Assembly (NCBI GenBank): GCA_018062085.1
Contig: JAGOSY010000005.1
Coordinates: 124,001-188,000 of the forward strand
From: a bacterium
Lineage (GTDB): Bacteria; Cyanobacteriota; Vampirovibrionia; Obscuribacterales; Obscuribacteraceae
DNA length: 64,000 bases
Reading direction: 5' to 3'
Made by a program: the position numbers and the translations under genes. Below the pieces are notes generated by a model that made no database searches, was not told where the DNA came from, and saw nothing but the letters and a program-made list of their open reading frames with translations. Positions within the stretch are counted from its first letter, which is position 1. Each line of letters starts with the position of its first letter. This document shows, piece after piece, positions 7,395 through 16,512 of the stretch.

Positions 7395-8915
7395 TTGCCG
7401 TTGCCAGAAAAACAATTAGTAGTGGTTACCGGTGCAACCGGTTATGTAGGCGCTCGCTTGGTGCCCCGTCTGCTTGAGGCTGGTTATCGCGTGCGCGCTT
7501 GCGGTCGCTCATTGGTCAAGCTCAGCAGCCGACCCTGGGCCAAGCATGAAGCTGTTGAGCTGGTAAAGGCCGATGTCTTCGACAAAGAATCACTTAAGAC
7601 GGCATTAACTGGCGCCTTTGCTGCCTATTATTTTGTGCATTCTATGAACTTAGAGAGTAAAGACTTTGCTGCTGCTGACCGCCTGGCGGCTGACAATATG
7701 GTTGAGGCTGCGGCGAGCACAGGTCTCAAGCGCATAATTTATCTGGGTGGCCTAGGCGAGGATTCCCCCGATTTGAGCAAACACCTGCGTTCTCGTGCTG
7801 AGGTGGCGGCCATTCTCCAGGCCGGTCCGGTGCCTGTCACCGTGCTTCGGGCGGGAATGATACTGGGTTCTGGCAGTACCTCCTTTGAAATTTTGCGCTA
7901 CCTGGTTGAGCGTTTGCCGGTGATGATTACTCCGCGCTGGGTTTCCACTCCTTCTCAGCCGATTGCCGTGCGCAATGTGCTCTATTACCTAATTGAGTGT
8001 CTCAAGGTCGAAGCTACCACTGGTCGCTCCTTTGATATTGGCGGCCCCGAAGTGCTCACCTACAAAGACTTGATGCAGGTTTATTCGGTAGAGGCTGGTT
8101 TGGGTAAGCGCTGGATTTTTCCCGTGCCGGTCTTCACGCCAACTATTAGTTCCTATTGGATTCACTTTGTCACACCGGTTCCTAACTATATTGCCAGGCC
8201 TTTAGCTGAAGGGCTGCGCAATCCGGTGGTCTGCAAGAACAACGATATCTTGACCTTGATTCCCCAGCAGCTGCTCGATTGCCGCACTGCCATTGCCATA
8301 GCCCTAGAGTGCATTGATCAGCACCGTGTTGAAAGTCGCTGGACAGACGCTGGTGAAATGCCAATTGTGCCGGCCGAATGGCCAACCGCAGGCGACCCTG
8401 ATTGGGCAGGGGGAACTGTGTACGAAGATGATCGCGTCATTAAAGTGAGTGATTCGCCGGCTCAGGTTTGGTATCGCCTCGTGCGCTTAGGAGGCAAAAC
8501 TGGTTGGTATTACGGCAATTGGCTGTGGAAATTGCGCGGCTACATGGACCGTATTATCGGTGGAGTGGGGCTCAACCGCGGCCGCCGCAATGAATTAGAA
8601 CTTTTGCCAGGAGATGCCCTAGATTTTTGGCGAGTGGTAGACGTAGAAAACGAGCACAGCCTTTTGCTGGTTGCTGAGATGAAACTTCCAGGAAAGGCGT
8701 TCTTGCAGTTCACCATTACTAACAACGGCGATGGCGTTACCGTAGTGCAGCAGAATGCCCGATTCCAACCTCAAGGTTTGCTTGGTTTGCTTTACTGGTG
8801 GGCTGTCACGCCTTTGCACGAATTTGTCTTCAATGGTATGTTGCGTGGCATCGCAGCCGGTATTGACGGTAAAATTTTGGAGGGTCCCTCCCGTGTCACC
8901 AAAGTCAAAGCATAG
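7395..8915 (+). CDS. NAD(P)-binding SDR-like protein with C-terminal DUF2867
   Basis: 506 residues. The N-terminus is an atypical short-chain dehydrogenase/epimerase fold with the dinucleotide motif VTGATGYVGARL at 11-22 and an RSRAEV segment; it continues to about residue 300. The C-terminal 150 residues (VIKVSDSPAQVWYRLVRLGG ... FNGMLRGIAAGIDG) match DUF2867, an SRPBCC-like module. Two-domain proteins of this kind are widespread in bacteria and uncharacterised. The TTG start at 7395 has a weak ribosome binding site; TTG at 7401 is an alternative. Its end overlaps the transporter gene by 23 bp. Confidence 0.85.
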   Translation: MPLPEKQLVVVTGATGYVGARLVPRLLEAGYRVRACGRSLVKLSSRPWAKHEAVELVKADVFDKESLKTALTGAFAAYYFVHSMNLESKDFAAADRLAADNMVEAAASTGLKRIIYLGGLGEDSPDLSKHLRSRAEVAAILQAGPVPVTVLRAGMILGSGSTSFEILRYLVERLPVMITPRWVSTPSQPIAVRNVLYYLIECLKVEATTGRSFDIGGPEVLTYKDLMQVYSVEAGLGKRWIFPVPVFTPTISSYWIHFVTPVPNYIARPLAEGLRNPVVCKNNDILTLIPQQLLDCRTAIAIALECIDQHRVESRWTDAGEMPIVPAEWPTAGDPDWAGGTVYEDDRVIKVSDSPAQVWYRLVRLGGKTGWYYGNWLWKLRGYMDRIIGGVGLNRGRRNELELLPGDALDFWRVVDVENEHSLLLVAEMKLPGKAFLQFTITNNGDGVTVVQQNARFQPQGLLGLLYWWAVTPLHEFVFNGMLRGIAAGIDGKILEGPSRVTKVKA

Positions 8916-9597
8916 CGAAACCCACTTTACTGCTGGTGAGGTTATTCGCGATATTGTCATAGGTATGTCAGATGGTCTGACTGTGCCATTTGCTTTGGCT
9001 GCAGGGCTGTCAGGAGCTATTGCCAATAGTGGTTTGGTCGTTACGGCTGGAGTGGCGGAAGTGGCGGCTGGCTCGATTGCCATGGGCCTGGGTGGATATT
9101 TAGCTGCCCGCGGTGAAGCTGAGCACTACGATAAAGAGCGCCACCGCGAGTGGTGCGAAGTTAAGGAGATGCCAGAAGAAGAAAGTCGCGAAATTTTCGA
9201 GATTTTTCGAGCTTATGGCCTTAAAGACGAAGAAATTCAACCGGTCGTCGCTGGTTTAGAGCGCAACCACGAACACTGGATCGATTTCATGATGAAGTAT
9301 GAGTTAGCCCTCGACAAGCCTGACCCTAATCGCGGCTTGGTTAGCGCACTAGTAATTGCGGGTTCGTATATTGTTGGCGGCATAGTGCCGCTTTTGCCTT
9401 ACATGCTCTATAGAGACTCTCATTTTGCCTTGGTGATTTCAGCCCTAGTGACTGTGCTAGCCCTGTTTGTATTTGGTTATGTCAAGGGGCGTTTTACTGG
9501 CTCTCGACCCTTTCGTAGTGCCTTTCAAACCGCCGTGGTTGGTACTCTGGCCGCTCTTGCCGCCTTTACTATTGCCAAGCTAATTTCACCGCACTAA
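8893..9597 (+). CDS. VIT/CCC1-family iron/manganese transporter
   Basis: The GTG at 8893 lies 9 bases after GGAGG (8879-8883) inside the end of the preceding gene, giving 234 residues. Features of the VIT1/CCC1 family are present: a first helix with GMSDGLTVPFALAAGLSGA, the second VVTAGVAEVAAGSIAMGLGGYLA, a cytoplasmic Glu-rich segment (EMPEEESREIFEIF) that binds metal in the family, and three C-terminal helices. Members export Fe2+ or Mn2+ from the cytoplasm by proton antiport. It is probably co-transcribed with the SDR/DUF2867 gene. Confidence 0.9.
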   Translation: MSPKSKHSETHFTAGEVIRDIVIGMSDGLTVPFALAAGLSGAIANSGLVVTAGVAEVAAGSIAMGLGGYLAARGEAEHYDKERHREWCEVKEMPEEESREIFEIFRAYGLKDEEIQPVVAGLERNHEHWIDFMMKYELALDKPDPNRGLVSALVIAGSYIVGGIVPLLPYMLYRDSHFALVISALVTVLALFVFGYVKGRFTGSRPFRSAFQTAVVGTLAALAAFTIAKLISPH

Positions 9598-9650
9598 TTG
9601 GCTTGTTTGCGTTATCATATCTCTTCGATATATAGCTTGGCCTAGATTTT

Positions 9651-9678
9651 GTAATTCTAGATTCGTTATTCTAGATTC
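9651..9678. repeat. 14-bp tandem direct repeat upstream of xdhA
   Basis: GTAATTCTAGATTC (9651-9664) is followed immediately by GTTATTCTAGATTC (9665-9678), one mismatch. It sits about 55 bp before the xdhA start and contains the palindrome TCTAGA twice. It may bind a regulator of the xanthine dehydrogenase operon; there is no direct evidence. Confidence 0.5.
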
Positions 9679-9733
9679 GATTGCCTTGCACACGAGACTC
9701 TAAAATTTACTTCTGTCTTTTTGTGGAGCGTTG

Positions 9734-11284
9734 ATGCGAGACTACATTATTTTGTATATCAACGGTCAAGAGCAGCGCATTGTAGGTGCCCAGGCTTTTC
9801 AACCAGCCAGTGATTATCTGCGGCTTGATCTTGGTAAGTGCGGCACTAAAGTTGTTTGCGCCGAGGGTGATTGCGGCGCTTGTTCTGTGATGGTTGGCCG
9901 GCTCGATGGAAAGCTCGATAGCAGTAACCAAAAGCTTGATTATGTGCCGGTTAACTCTTGTATTCAGTACCTTTATCAACTCGATTGCACCCACTTAATT
10001 ACAGTGGAGGGCTTGAAAGTCGAAGGTCAGCTCAACCCGGTGCAGCAGTCAATGGTCGATCATAATGGCGCTCAGTGTGGTTATTGCACACCTGGTTTTG
10101 TCATTGCTATGTGCGGCTTGGCTAACGATCTGAAGTGTTTGACTGGCTGTAAAACGGGAAAAGCAGCAGACTGTAACAGCTTAGGCGTAGAGAAATTCGC
10201 CTCTGGGCAGATGCTCACAGAAGAGCTTGTAAAAGATTCACTGACCGGCAATCTCTGCCGTTGTACAGGCTACGAAGCCATTATCAACGCCGGAATGGCA
10301 ATGGATCTTGAGCGATTTAAGCCCTTAGCTAGTCTATATAACGAAGCTGAAATTGTCGCGAATTTTCAGGCTCATGCCAGCCAAGAGTTATTGATTGATG
10401 TAGAGGGTCGCAAGGCATTTAACCCCACTAGTTTGGCCAGTGCTAGTCGCTTTTTGGCCGATAACGATAAAGTCGTGATTGTTTCTGGTGGCACCGATGT
10501 GTCTGTCAATATGAACAAGCGCGGTCTTTCTCCTAACGCAATCATGAGCACCTCGGCTCTGCCTGGTTTGGATGATCTGAGCGTGGTAGAAACACCTGAA
10601 GGCCGGGTGATGAGCATTGGTGCCAGAGTGACTTTGCGTCAGCTAGAGCGAGCCATCAAAGATTTAGTGCCAGAGTTTTACGATATTCTTTGGGTTTATG
10701 GTTCACCGCAAATTCGTCATGCTGGCACTTTGGCTGGAAATATTGCCAATGGTTCGCCCATCGCCGATAGTCCGCCATTTCTTTTTGTTATGGACGCAGA
10801 AGTAGAAGTTACTGGCTTAGAAGGCGTAAGACGCATTGCCATGGCTGATTTTTATACCGGCTACAAAACACTTTCGTTGAAAAAAGATGAGCTAATCACT
10901 CGTATTTTCTTACCTTTGCCGAAGGCTGGTGAAATACTGCGCCTATATAAAGTGTCGCGGCGTCAGCATTTGGATATCTCAGCGTTTACTGCTGCTATTC
11001 GCATTACTTTGAAAGACAATAAGATTGCCGCTGCCCGAGTAATATTTGGCGGCGTTGGACCAGTGGTGAAGAGCGTTCCTGAAGTAGAGAAGGCATTGCT
11101 TGGTAAGCTCCATGAACTAGCTACTTACGAGGCTGCAGGTAAGGTTGCACGTGAAGCAATTGCACCAATTACCGATGTGAGAGCCTCGCGGGATTATCGT
11201 TTGGCCTTGGCTGAAAATATTATGACCAAGTTCTTTTATGAGAGCGGTGCGCAAGATAAAGAGAGGTCACTTGTATGTCGATAG
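9734..11284 (+). CDS. xdhA: Xanthine dehydrogenase, FeS/FAD subunit
   Basis: The ATG at 9734 follows GGAG (9725-9728) with a 5-base spacing. 516 residues. The plant-type [2Fe-2S] ligands are C42, C47, C50 and C76; the second cluster uses C115-GY-C118 and C175-R-C177. The FAD domain follows from about 210 (VIVSGGTDVSVN, LAGNIANGSPIADSPPFL). It passes electrons from the molybdenum site to NAD+ in purine breakdown (hypoxanthine to xanthine to urate). A Cys-containing loop at 134-160 between the second-cluster pairs is longer than usual. It overlaps xdhB by 10 bp. Confidence 0.93.
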   Translation: MRDYIILYINGQEQRIVGAQAFQPASDYLRLDLGKCGTKVVCAEGDCGACSVMVGRLDGKLDSSNQKLDYVPVNSCIQYLYQLDCTHLITVEGLKVEGQLNPVQQSMVDHNGAQCGYCTPGFVIAMCGLANDLKCLTGCKTGKAADCNSLGVEKFASGQMLTEELVKDSLTGNLCRCTGYEAIINAGMAMDLERFKPLASLYNEAEIVANFQAHASQELLIDVEGRKAFNPTSLASASRFLADNDKVVIVSGGTDVSVNMNKRGLSPNAIMSTSALPGLDDLSVVETPEGRVMSIGARVTLRQLERAIKDLVPEFYDILWVYGSPQIRHAGTLAGNIANGSPIADSPPFLFVMDAEVEVTGLEGVRRIAMADFYTGYKTLSLKKDELITRIFLPLPKAGEILRLYKVSRRQHLDISAFTAAIRITLKDNKIAAARVIFGGVGPVVKSVPEVEKALLGKLHELATYEAAGKVAREAIAPITDVRASRDYRLALAENIMTKFFYESGAQDKERSLVCR

Positions 11285-13797
11285 TAGGCAAGAATATACC
11301 TCATGATTCCGCTCTTGGTCACGTTAGCGGTGAGTCGGTTTATATCGATGATATTCCGATGTCGCGCAATGAAGTGCTAGTCGATTATTTTGGTTCGCCC
11401 TATGCTCATGGACGAATTCGTTCTCTCGATTTGAGCGAGGCCCTAAAAGTACCTGGTGTTGTGGCTTTGTTTACATACAAAGATCTGCATCACAATGTCT
11501 TTGGCCCGATCACCCAAGACGAAATTTTATTGGTTGAAGATGTCTCTGAATTTATTGGTCAACCGATTGTTGTTATTGCGGCCCAGTCTCTAGAAGCAAT
11601 AAAGGCTGCTAAGAAAGCAATTAAGCTCGATATGGAAGAGCTTGTGCCGGTGCTCACAGTCGACGCTGCCATTGCTAACAATCAGTATTTGGATAAGACC
11701 TACAAAATTGAGCGAGGCGATCTGGCCGCTGCTTTTGCCAGTGCTGAACACATAATTGAAGGGCGCTTTGTCATAGGTGGTGCCGATCACTTTTATCTTG
11801 AATCTCAGGCTTGCCTGGTGCATCCCGGTGAGTACGATCAGCTCACTGTTCATTCTTCTACCCAAAGCCCTTCTGAAATTCAGCACACTGTTGCCCATTT
11901 ATTGGGTTTGCAGCTCAATCAAGTGGTTTGTCTGATTAAGCGCATGGGTGGCGGCTTCGGTGGTAAAGAGTGTCAGGCGACCCACCCAGCGGTGATGGCT
12001 TCTTTGGTGGCGCATAAAACTAAGCGTCCCGCTCGTATGATCTATACCAAAGACGACGATATGAAGTACACCGGCAAACGTCACCCCTATCAGAACGACT
12101 ATAAAGTCGCTTTTACTTCTGATGGCATGATTACTGCCTTAGAAGCTAATTTGTACGCTGATGGCGGCGCCTACAACGATCTCTCTACCGCTGTGCTTGG
12201 GCGCTCACTGACTCATATTGACAATGCTTACTTTCTGCCAGTAGTTAAGGCTGTAGGAAAAATTGCTAAGACTAATTTCCCGCCTAACACGGCCTTTCGT
12301 GGCTTTGGTGGCCCCCAGGGGGTGATCACCATTGAAAATATCATCGAAGAAATTGCAGCATATTTGAAGATGGACGCCTACGAAGTGCGTCGCAAAAATT
12401 GTTATGGCATAGACGAACGCAATGTTACGCCCTATGGCCAGTTAATCACTAACAATACTTTGCCGCAGATTTTTGACGATTTGCATCAGTCATGCCAGTA
12501 CAAAGAGAGGCTGGCAGCGGTGAAAGAGTTCAACGCTAAGTCGAAGACTCACCTTAAAGGCTTGTCGTTTACCGCTGTAAAGTTCGGCATCTCCTTCACT
12601 AATCAGTTTCTCAATCAGGCCAATGCCTTGGTCAATATCTATTTAGATGGCACAATTCAAGTTTCGACCGGTGCCACTGAAATGGGTCAGGGTGTCAATA
12701 CTAATATCAAGATGTTGGTTGCCGAAGAGTTTTCTATAGCGCATGAACATGTCATTGTCATGGTTACTTCCACGGAGAAGAACAACAACACCTCGGCTAC
12801 GGCTGCCTCTTCTGCCACAGACTTGAATGGCTCGGCTGCCGTCATTGCCTGTCGAAAGTTGAAAGAGCGCTTGAACGAAGTAGCGGCTCAACATTTTGCT
12901 TCGCGTGAGGTTGGCATTGGCGCCTATGGCCACCTAATTGTCTATAAAGATGGTTATGTCTTTGACGAGCGCCGCCCCCAGCTCAAAATCACCTTCTCTC
13001 AATTGGTCAATCTCGCCTACCGCTCAAGAGTTAGTCTCGGTGAGCGCGGGCACTACATTACACCGGGTATTGGTTTCGATTGGAATGTCGGGCAAGGTTC
13101 GCCATTTCTTTATTACACCAACGGCTGCTCCTGCTCTGAAGTTTTGATCGATCGCTTCACCGGTGATATGAAGGTTGAGCGTGTCGATATCTTGATGGAT
13201 ATCGGTAAATCGATTAACCCTGGCCTTAATCGCGGACAGATTACCGGTGCCTTTATTCAAGGCATGGGTTGGCTAACCAACGAAGATCTGCGCTATTCAT
13301 CCAGTGGTGCGCTGCTTTCTTATTCGCCCACAACTTACAAGATTCCTAACATCTACGATACTCCGCCTATCTTTAATGTTGATGTCATTGATAACGACTG
13401 CACTGTCAATGTGCGCGGCTCAAAAGCTGTTGGTGAGCCGCCTTTGCTGCTAGCTAATTCGGTCTTTATGGCAGTTAAGAATGCTCTCTCATATGTCTGC
13501 GGTGAGCAGATACCGACCTTGACCACACCGGCTACTAATGAAGAAATTCTTGCTCGACTGACTCAATACAAGCAGGAAGGCCAAGGGCAGTCGTTCAAGC
13601 CGTGGTTTGGAGCCGATTCGCCGGTTTTAGCAAAGGCGCCGTCATTTGCTAAAGGTTATTTGTTTAATGCCAGTGGCAAAAATGGTGGTCCGAACGGTAA
13701 GAATGGTGCCAAGCCGCAAGTAAATCAGGAAGATAAGCAGAAAGGCCAGTCTGAAGATAAATCTGGCGGGAAATCTGGGGCTGAGACTTGTCTCTAG
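11275..13797 (+). CDS. xdhB: Xanthine dehydrogenase, molybdenum-binding subunit
   Basis: 840 residues. The molybdopterin-binding fold is clear: RMGGGFGGKECQATHPAVM, GKRHPYQNDY, an AFRGFGGPQG loop containing the substrate-orienting Arg, GATEMGQGVNTN, and GSKAVGEPPLLL with the catalytic Glu. A hydrophilic tail of about 45 residues rich in Gly, Lys and Asn (KNGGPNGKNG, EDKSGGKSG) extends beyond the family end and is probably disordered. It works with XdhA, and XdhC delivers the sulfurated cofactor. It overlaps xdhC by 10 bp. Confidence 0.93.
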   Translation: MSIVGKNIPHDSALGHVSGESVYIDDIPMSRNEVLVDYFGSPYAHGRIRSLDLSEALKVPGVVALFTYKDLHHNVFGPITQDEILLVEDVSEFIGQPIVVIAAQSLEAIKAAKKAIKLDMEELVPVLTVDAAIANNQYLDKTYKIERGDLAAAFASAEHIIEGRFVIGGADHFYLESQACLVHPGEYDQLTVHSSTQSPSEIQHTVAHLLGLQLNQVVCLIKRMGGGFGGKECQATHPAVMASLVAHKTKRPARMIYTKDDDMKYTGKRHPYQNDYKVAFTSDGMITALEANLYADGGAYNDLSTAVLGRSLTHIDNAYFLPVVKAVGKIAKTNFPPNTAFRGFGGPQGVITIENIIEEIAAYLKMDAYEVRRKNCYGIDERNVTPYGQLITNNTLPQIFDDLHQSCQYKERLAAVKEFNAKSKTHLKGLSFTAVKFGISFTNQFLNQANALVNIYLDGTIQVSTGATEMGQGVNTNIKMLVAEEFSIAHEHVIVMVTSTEKNNNTSATAASSATDLNGSAAVIACRKLKERLNEVAAQHFASREVGIGAYGHLIVYKDGYVFDERRPQLKITFSQLVNLAYRSRVSLGERGHYITPGIGFDWNVGQGSPFLYYTNGCSCSEVLIDRFTGDMKVERVDILMDIGKSINPGLNRGQITGAFIQGMGWLTNEDLRYSSSGALLSYSPTTYKIPNIYDTPPIFNVDVIDNDCTVNVRGSKAVGEPPLLLANSVFMAVKNALSYVCGEQIPTLTTPATNEEILARLTQYKQEGQGQSFKPWFGADSPVLAKAPSFAKGYLFNASGKNGGPNGKNGAKPQVNQEDKQKGQSEDKSGGKSGAETCL

Positions 13798-14612
13798 TAA
13801 CTTTCTATCACAGGGTGGCTGAGCTGATGGGCTCTGGCGAGCCCTTTGTTGTTGCTGTGGTGGTTGATACCATTGGCAGTGTGCCGCAAGAAGTCGGTGC
13901 GCGGATGATAGTGACCAATGCCGGTCGCAATTTCGGCACAGTCGGCGGCGGTAAGGTGGAAAACCGCGCCATTGAAGAAGCGACTAAGCTTCTACTTGAG
14001 TTAAGCCAAGGCGAACACAAGGTGTCAAGAACTCGCTTTGTCAGCTGGAATCTAGAAAAAGATATCGGTATGACTTGTGGTGGCTCGGTCAAAATGTTTT
14101 TCGAAGTGCACAATCTTGGCACTTGGAACATTGCTATATTTGGTGCCGGTCATTGCGCTTTGGCTTTGGTTGAAATTTTGCACAGACTCGATTGCCAGAT
14201 TACTTGTATCGATACCCGATCAGATTGGCTCGATAGTTTACCAGCCAGCGGTAAAGTGAAGAAGCTCTTAGTCAAAGACTACAAAGATGGCATTGAAAAA
14301 GTTAGTCGTGATTCATTTGTGCTGCTATTATCGAAGGGGCACAGTACTGATTCTCCTGTGCTTATGGAGATCTTCAAGGGCTATCAAGCTGGTTTGACAG
14401 CTTTTCCTTACTTGGGTGTGATTGGTAGCAGAGCCAAGGCCGAGCGCCTCAAACAAGATATAAGCGCTGCTAGTTTAGACGAAAAGTATAAGAGTGCTTT
14501 TCTTTGCCCTATTGGTCTGCCAATTGGTAACAATGATCCCCAAGAAATTGCAGTAAGTATTGCCGCACAGTTGTTAGAGTGGCGCGATAAGAACAAGCCA
14601 GGTAGCCAATAA
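13788..14612 (+). CDS. xdhC: Xanthine dehydrogenase accessory protein XdhC
   Basis: 274 residues from a TTG start within the end of xdhB. The N-terminal XdhC/CoxI domain shows DTIGSVPQEVGARM and FGTVGGGKVENRAIEEA; the C-terminal Rossmann-like domain begins IAIFGAGHCALALVEIL. XdhC proteins bind the molybdenum cofactor, promote its sulfuration and insert it into XdhB. Position as third gene of the operon supports this. A hairpin follows at 14620-14649. Confidence 0.9.
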   Translation: MSLVTFYHRVAELMGSGEPFVVAVVVDTIGSVPQEVGARMIVTNAGRNFGTVGGGKVENRAIEEATKLLLELSQGEHKVSRTRFVSWNLEKDIGMTCGGSVKMFFEVHNLGTWNIAIFGAGHCALALVEILHRLDCQITCIDTRSDWLDSLPASGKVKKLLVKDYKDGIEKVSRDSFVLLLSKGHSTDSPVLMEIFKGYQAGLTAFPYLGVIGSRAKAERLKQDISAASLDEKYKSAFLCPIGLPIGNNDPQEIAVSIAAQLLEWRDKNKPGSQ

Positions 14613-14619
14613 CAAATTT

Positions 14620-14649
14620 CGCCTAAAGGTCTGAGCAAACCTTCAGGCG
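14620..14649 (+). terminator. Probable terminator of xdhABC
   Basis: CGCCT.AAGG (14620-14629) pairs with CCTT.AGGCG (14640-14649) with one internal mismatch, then a T-rich stretch ATATTTGATTTCTCTT follows. It begins 8 bases after the xdhC stop and lies before the convergent minus-strand gene. Confidence 0.65.
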
Positions 14650-14676
14650 ATATTTGATTTCTCTTGTCCCAGAGAC

Positions 14677-15150
14677 TTAGTGATAGGTCAACATAACGCT
14701 AGGTAGGTCGCTTCTGTGGTCGGTCGTTAGTCTGCTGCTGTGGATACCGGTATTGATTACATTGGCTGCGCTTAGGCCGTTTATTGGCGGCAGGCCCATC
14801 ACACCTTCGTCACCATAGATTTGCTCGGCTTGGCCACCAGCTTGATAAACGAAGCTATCTAAGGTGGTTCTGGGCAGTCTTTGGCTGCGTTGGCTCAAGA
14901 TTGTTCTTGTTGCATAAGCCAGGGAATCAAGGCGCTGGTTGCTTGTGAATTGGGAAGGGCTAGGAACATAATTTGGCTGGAAGTCTGATTGTGGGTGCGG
15001 TGTGCCAGTGTTATCCCCTTGGGCCGGTGCCACAGTGCTCATGTCGAAGTCGTTGGCCACTTGGGCTAGAGCAGCACCCGATGACATAATGCAGGCACAT
15101 AAAGTAAGAACAGCGCGGCGGCTACCTTTAGTAAGTGAAAGCATTGACAT
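14677..15150 (-). CDS. Secreted protein of unknown function, 157 aa
   Basis: The ATG at 15150 follows GGAGG with an 8-base spacing; the frame is open further upstream but without a better start. The sequence starts MSMLSLTKGSRRAVLTLCACIMSSGAALAQ, a signal peptide with likely cleavage after ALA. The mature part is short, rich in Gln, Ser and Pro and shows no known domain. It is the downstream gene of a minus-strand group (16409, 16057, 15150). Confidence 0.7.
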   Translation of the reverse strand: MSMLSLTKGSRRAVLTLCACIMSSGAALAQVANDFDMSTVAPAQGDNTGTPHPQSDFQPNYVPSPSQFTSNQRLDSLAYATRTILSQRSQRLPRTTLDSFVYQAGGQAEQIYGDEGVMGLPPINGLSAANVINTGIHSSRLTTDHRSDLPSVMLTYH

Positions 15151-15243
15151 TAACAGGCCCTCCAGAGAGGCAAATGAGGCAGGGAAAGCGCTGGTCCAAA
15201 AATAGTAAGTGGCGCTCGGTAACATTGATAAATTACTGGCAAA

Positions 15244-15272
15244 GACGTGAAATACTCGTGAGTATTTGCGTC
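15244..15272. repeat. Inverted repeat between two minus-strand genes
   Basis: AAATACTC-GT-GAGTATTT at 15250-15267 is a perfect palindrome, extended by GACG (15244-15247) and CGTC (15269-15272). It lies after the 15308 gene and before the 15150 gene. Without a T-tract it may be a weak terminator or an operator. Confidence 0.5.
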
Positions 15273-15307
15273 GACCTTAATATTTTTGGGACCGGCCCTG
15301 TGGAGGT

Positions 15308-16057
15308 TTACTTGTCTCCGCCAATTCCTTCCAAGATGTTGCTCAAATCATCAGTGTTCATAACCACATCTATTTCATTGCGCGCCAATTTATAGCCTTG
15401 TGGCACCCTAAATTTTGTTGCGGGGAATGCCCCTGGCTCAATACTAGTGGTTTCAATGAAGGCACTTTTAGTGCTCTTGCTTGCCACGGCGAAGCATCGC
15501 AGGGGCAAATTTGCCATTTCTTTAGGCAGGCCGTTTACTTTGTGGTCAAAAGCCGCTATTTCTCGCGCAAGCGGAATCTCATCAGCTGTCCATAGTTCCA
15601 TTACCTTAAAGTTGTTCGATACTTTGGGGTTTTTTGGTGCTGTGCGCCAGACTGTAATGTCATGGCCCTTAAATTTTGTTTTGTAGGCCGTTCGCCAATA
15701 GCACTCTTCAGCGTTCCGCAATAGGGCGGTGCGCAACAACGAAGTGCGACCGCTGGAGACATTTGTTGTGGCCTCAGCATTGAAGGGGAAATATGACTTT
15801 GATTTTTCGTTGAAAAGAAAAATTTTCCACGAAGGTGCTGCTGACACTAATGTGTATCCGGCATCAAGACAGTCAGTGCGAAAGCCTTTAGCTGTGATGG
15901 CGAATTGACTCCTGCCGTATATCTGTCCGCTTTGAGTAATGCTCCAGCCCGGGTCATCGGCCCTAGCTGGACCAGTACATAAATAGAAGAGTAGCAATAG
16001 GCTGGCTAAGATCTCACCAATTGCCGGTGCCTTCGTATCTAGGTACTTCTTTGACAT
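15308..16057 (-). CDS. Secreted protein of unknown function, 249 aa
   Basis: Starts MSKKYLDTKAPAIGEI, continues with a hydrophobic core SLLLLFYLCTG and a likely cleavage after PARA, so an exported protein. The mature part has scattered Cys pairs (TDCLDAGY, EECYWRTAY) and no recognisable domain; its pattern of amphipathic strands suggests a lipid- or outer-membrane-associated beta fold, which is only a guess. The first 44 bases overlap the end of the upstream gene in a different frame, which suggests translational coupling. No clear ribosome binding site. Confidence 0.65.
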   Translation of the reverse strand: MSKKYLDTKAPAIGEILASLLLLFYLCTGPARADDPGWSITQSGQIYGRSQFAITAKGFRTDCLDAGYTLVSAAPSWKIFLFNEKSKSYFPFNAEATTNVSSGRTSLLRTALLRNAEECYWRTAYKTKFKGHDITVWRTAPKNPKVSNNFKVMELWTADEIPLAREIAAFDHKVNGLPKEMANLPLRCFAVASKSTKSAFIETTSIEPGAFPATKFRVPQGYKLARNEIDVVMNTDDLSNILEGIGGDK

Positions 16058-16409
16058 TGAATGACTTGCGATTTTGCTCTTTAGGCGACTCTGGTTTGTC
16101 GGTAGGCCCTTCTAGTTTAGCCCAGTTGCTTGTGCCTTCATAGCGAGGAGTGTCTTTTTCGCTGAATGAATTGCGATTCCAAGCCTTATTCGGCGAATCG
16201 TTGACCGGATGAGAATCCATAATCTCCACAGTGGGTAAACTTTTCATGGCGCTGTCAACCTGTGCTTTGCCCATTGGAGCATCGGGAGCTTTGGTGGCGC
16301 TGCCGGCTGTGATGTCTACTAAATTGAGAGAGGGGTTATCTCCCTTGTCTCCTTTTTCTAGGCCAGCGCCGTCTGCTGCTTTCGCAGTAGTTTCGAGTTT
16401 GTCTACCAT
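16014..16409 (-). CDS. Hydrophilic protein with duplicated C-terminal motif, 131 aa
   Basis: No signal peptide; a low-complexity Lys/Asp/Ala-rich N-terminus precedes two copies of a 19-residue motif, NRNSFSEKDTPRYEGTSNW and NRKSFNVKEVPRYEGTGNW, the second ending at the stop codon. The repeat is conserved at positions NR-SF--K--PRYEGT-NW, implying selection on the motif. The frame overlaps the following gene. Family unknown; it could be a repetitive binding or anchoring peptide. Confidence 0.6.
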   Translation of the reverse strand: MVDKLETTAKAADGAGLEKGDKGDNPSLNLVDITAGSATKAPDAPMGKAQVDSAMKSLPTVEIMDSHPVNDSPNKAWNRNSFSEKDTPRYEGTSNWAKLEGPTDKPESPKEQNRKSFNVKEVPRYEGTGNW

Positions 16410-16512
16410 AGTAATGCTCCGTGGGACGAGCTGATGTCAAGAAGTCGTCATTATGACTGAAAATCCCCGATTTGCAGCAGAAAATTAATCCTGAGGCCCT
16501 AAGAGCAATTTT

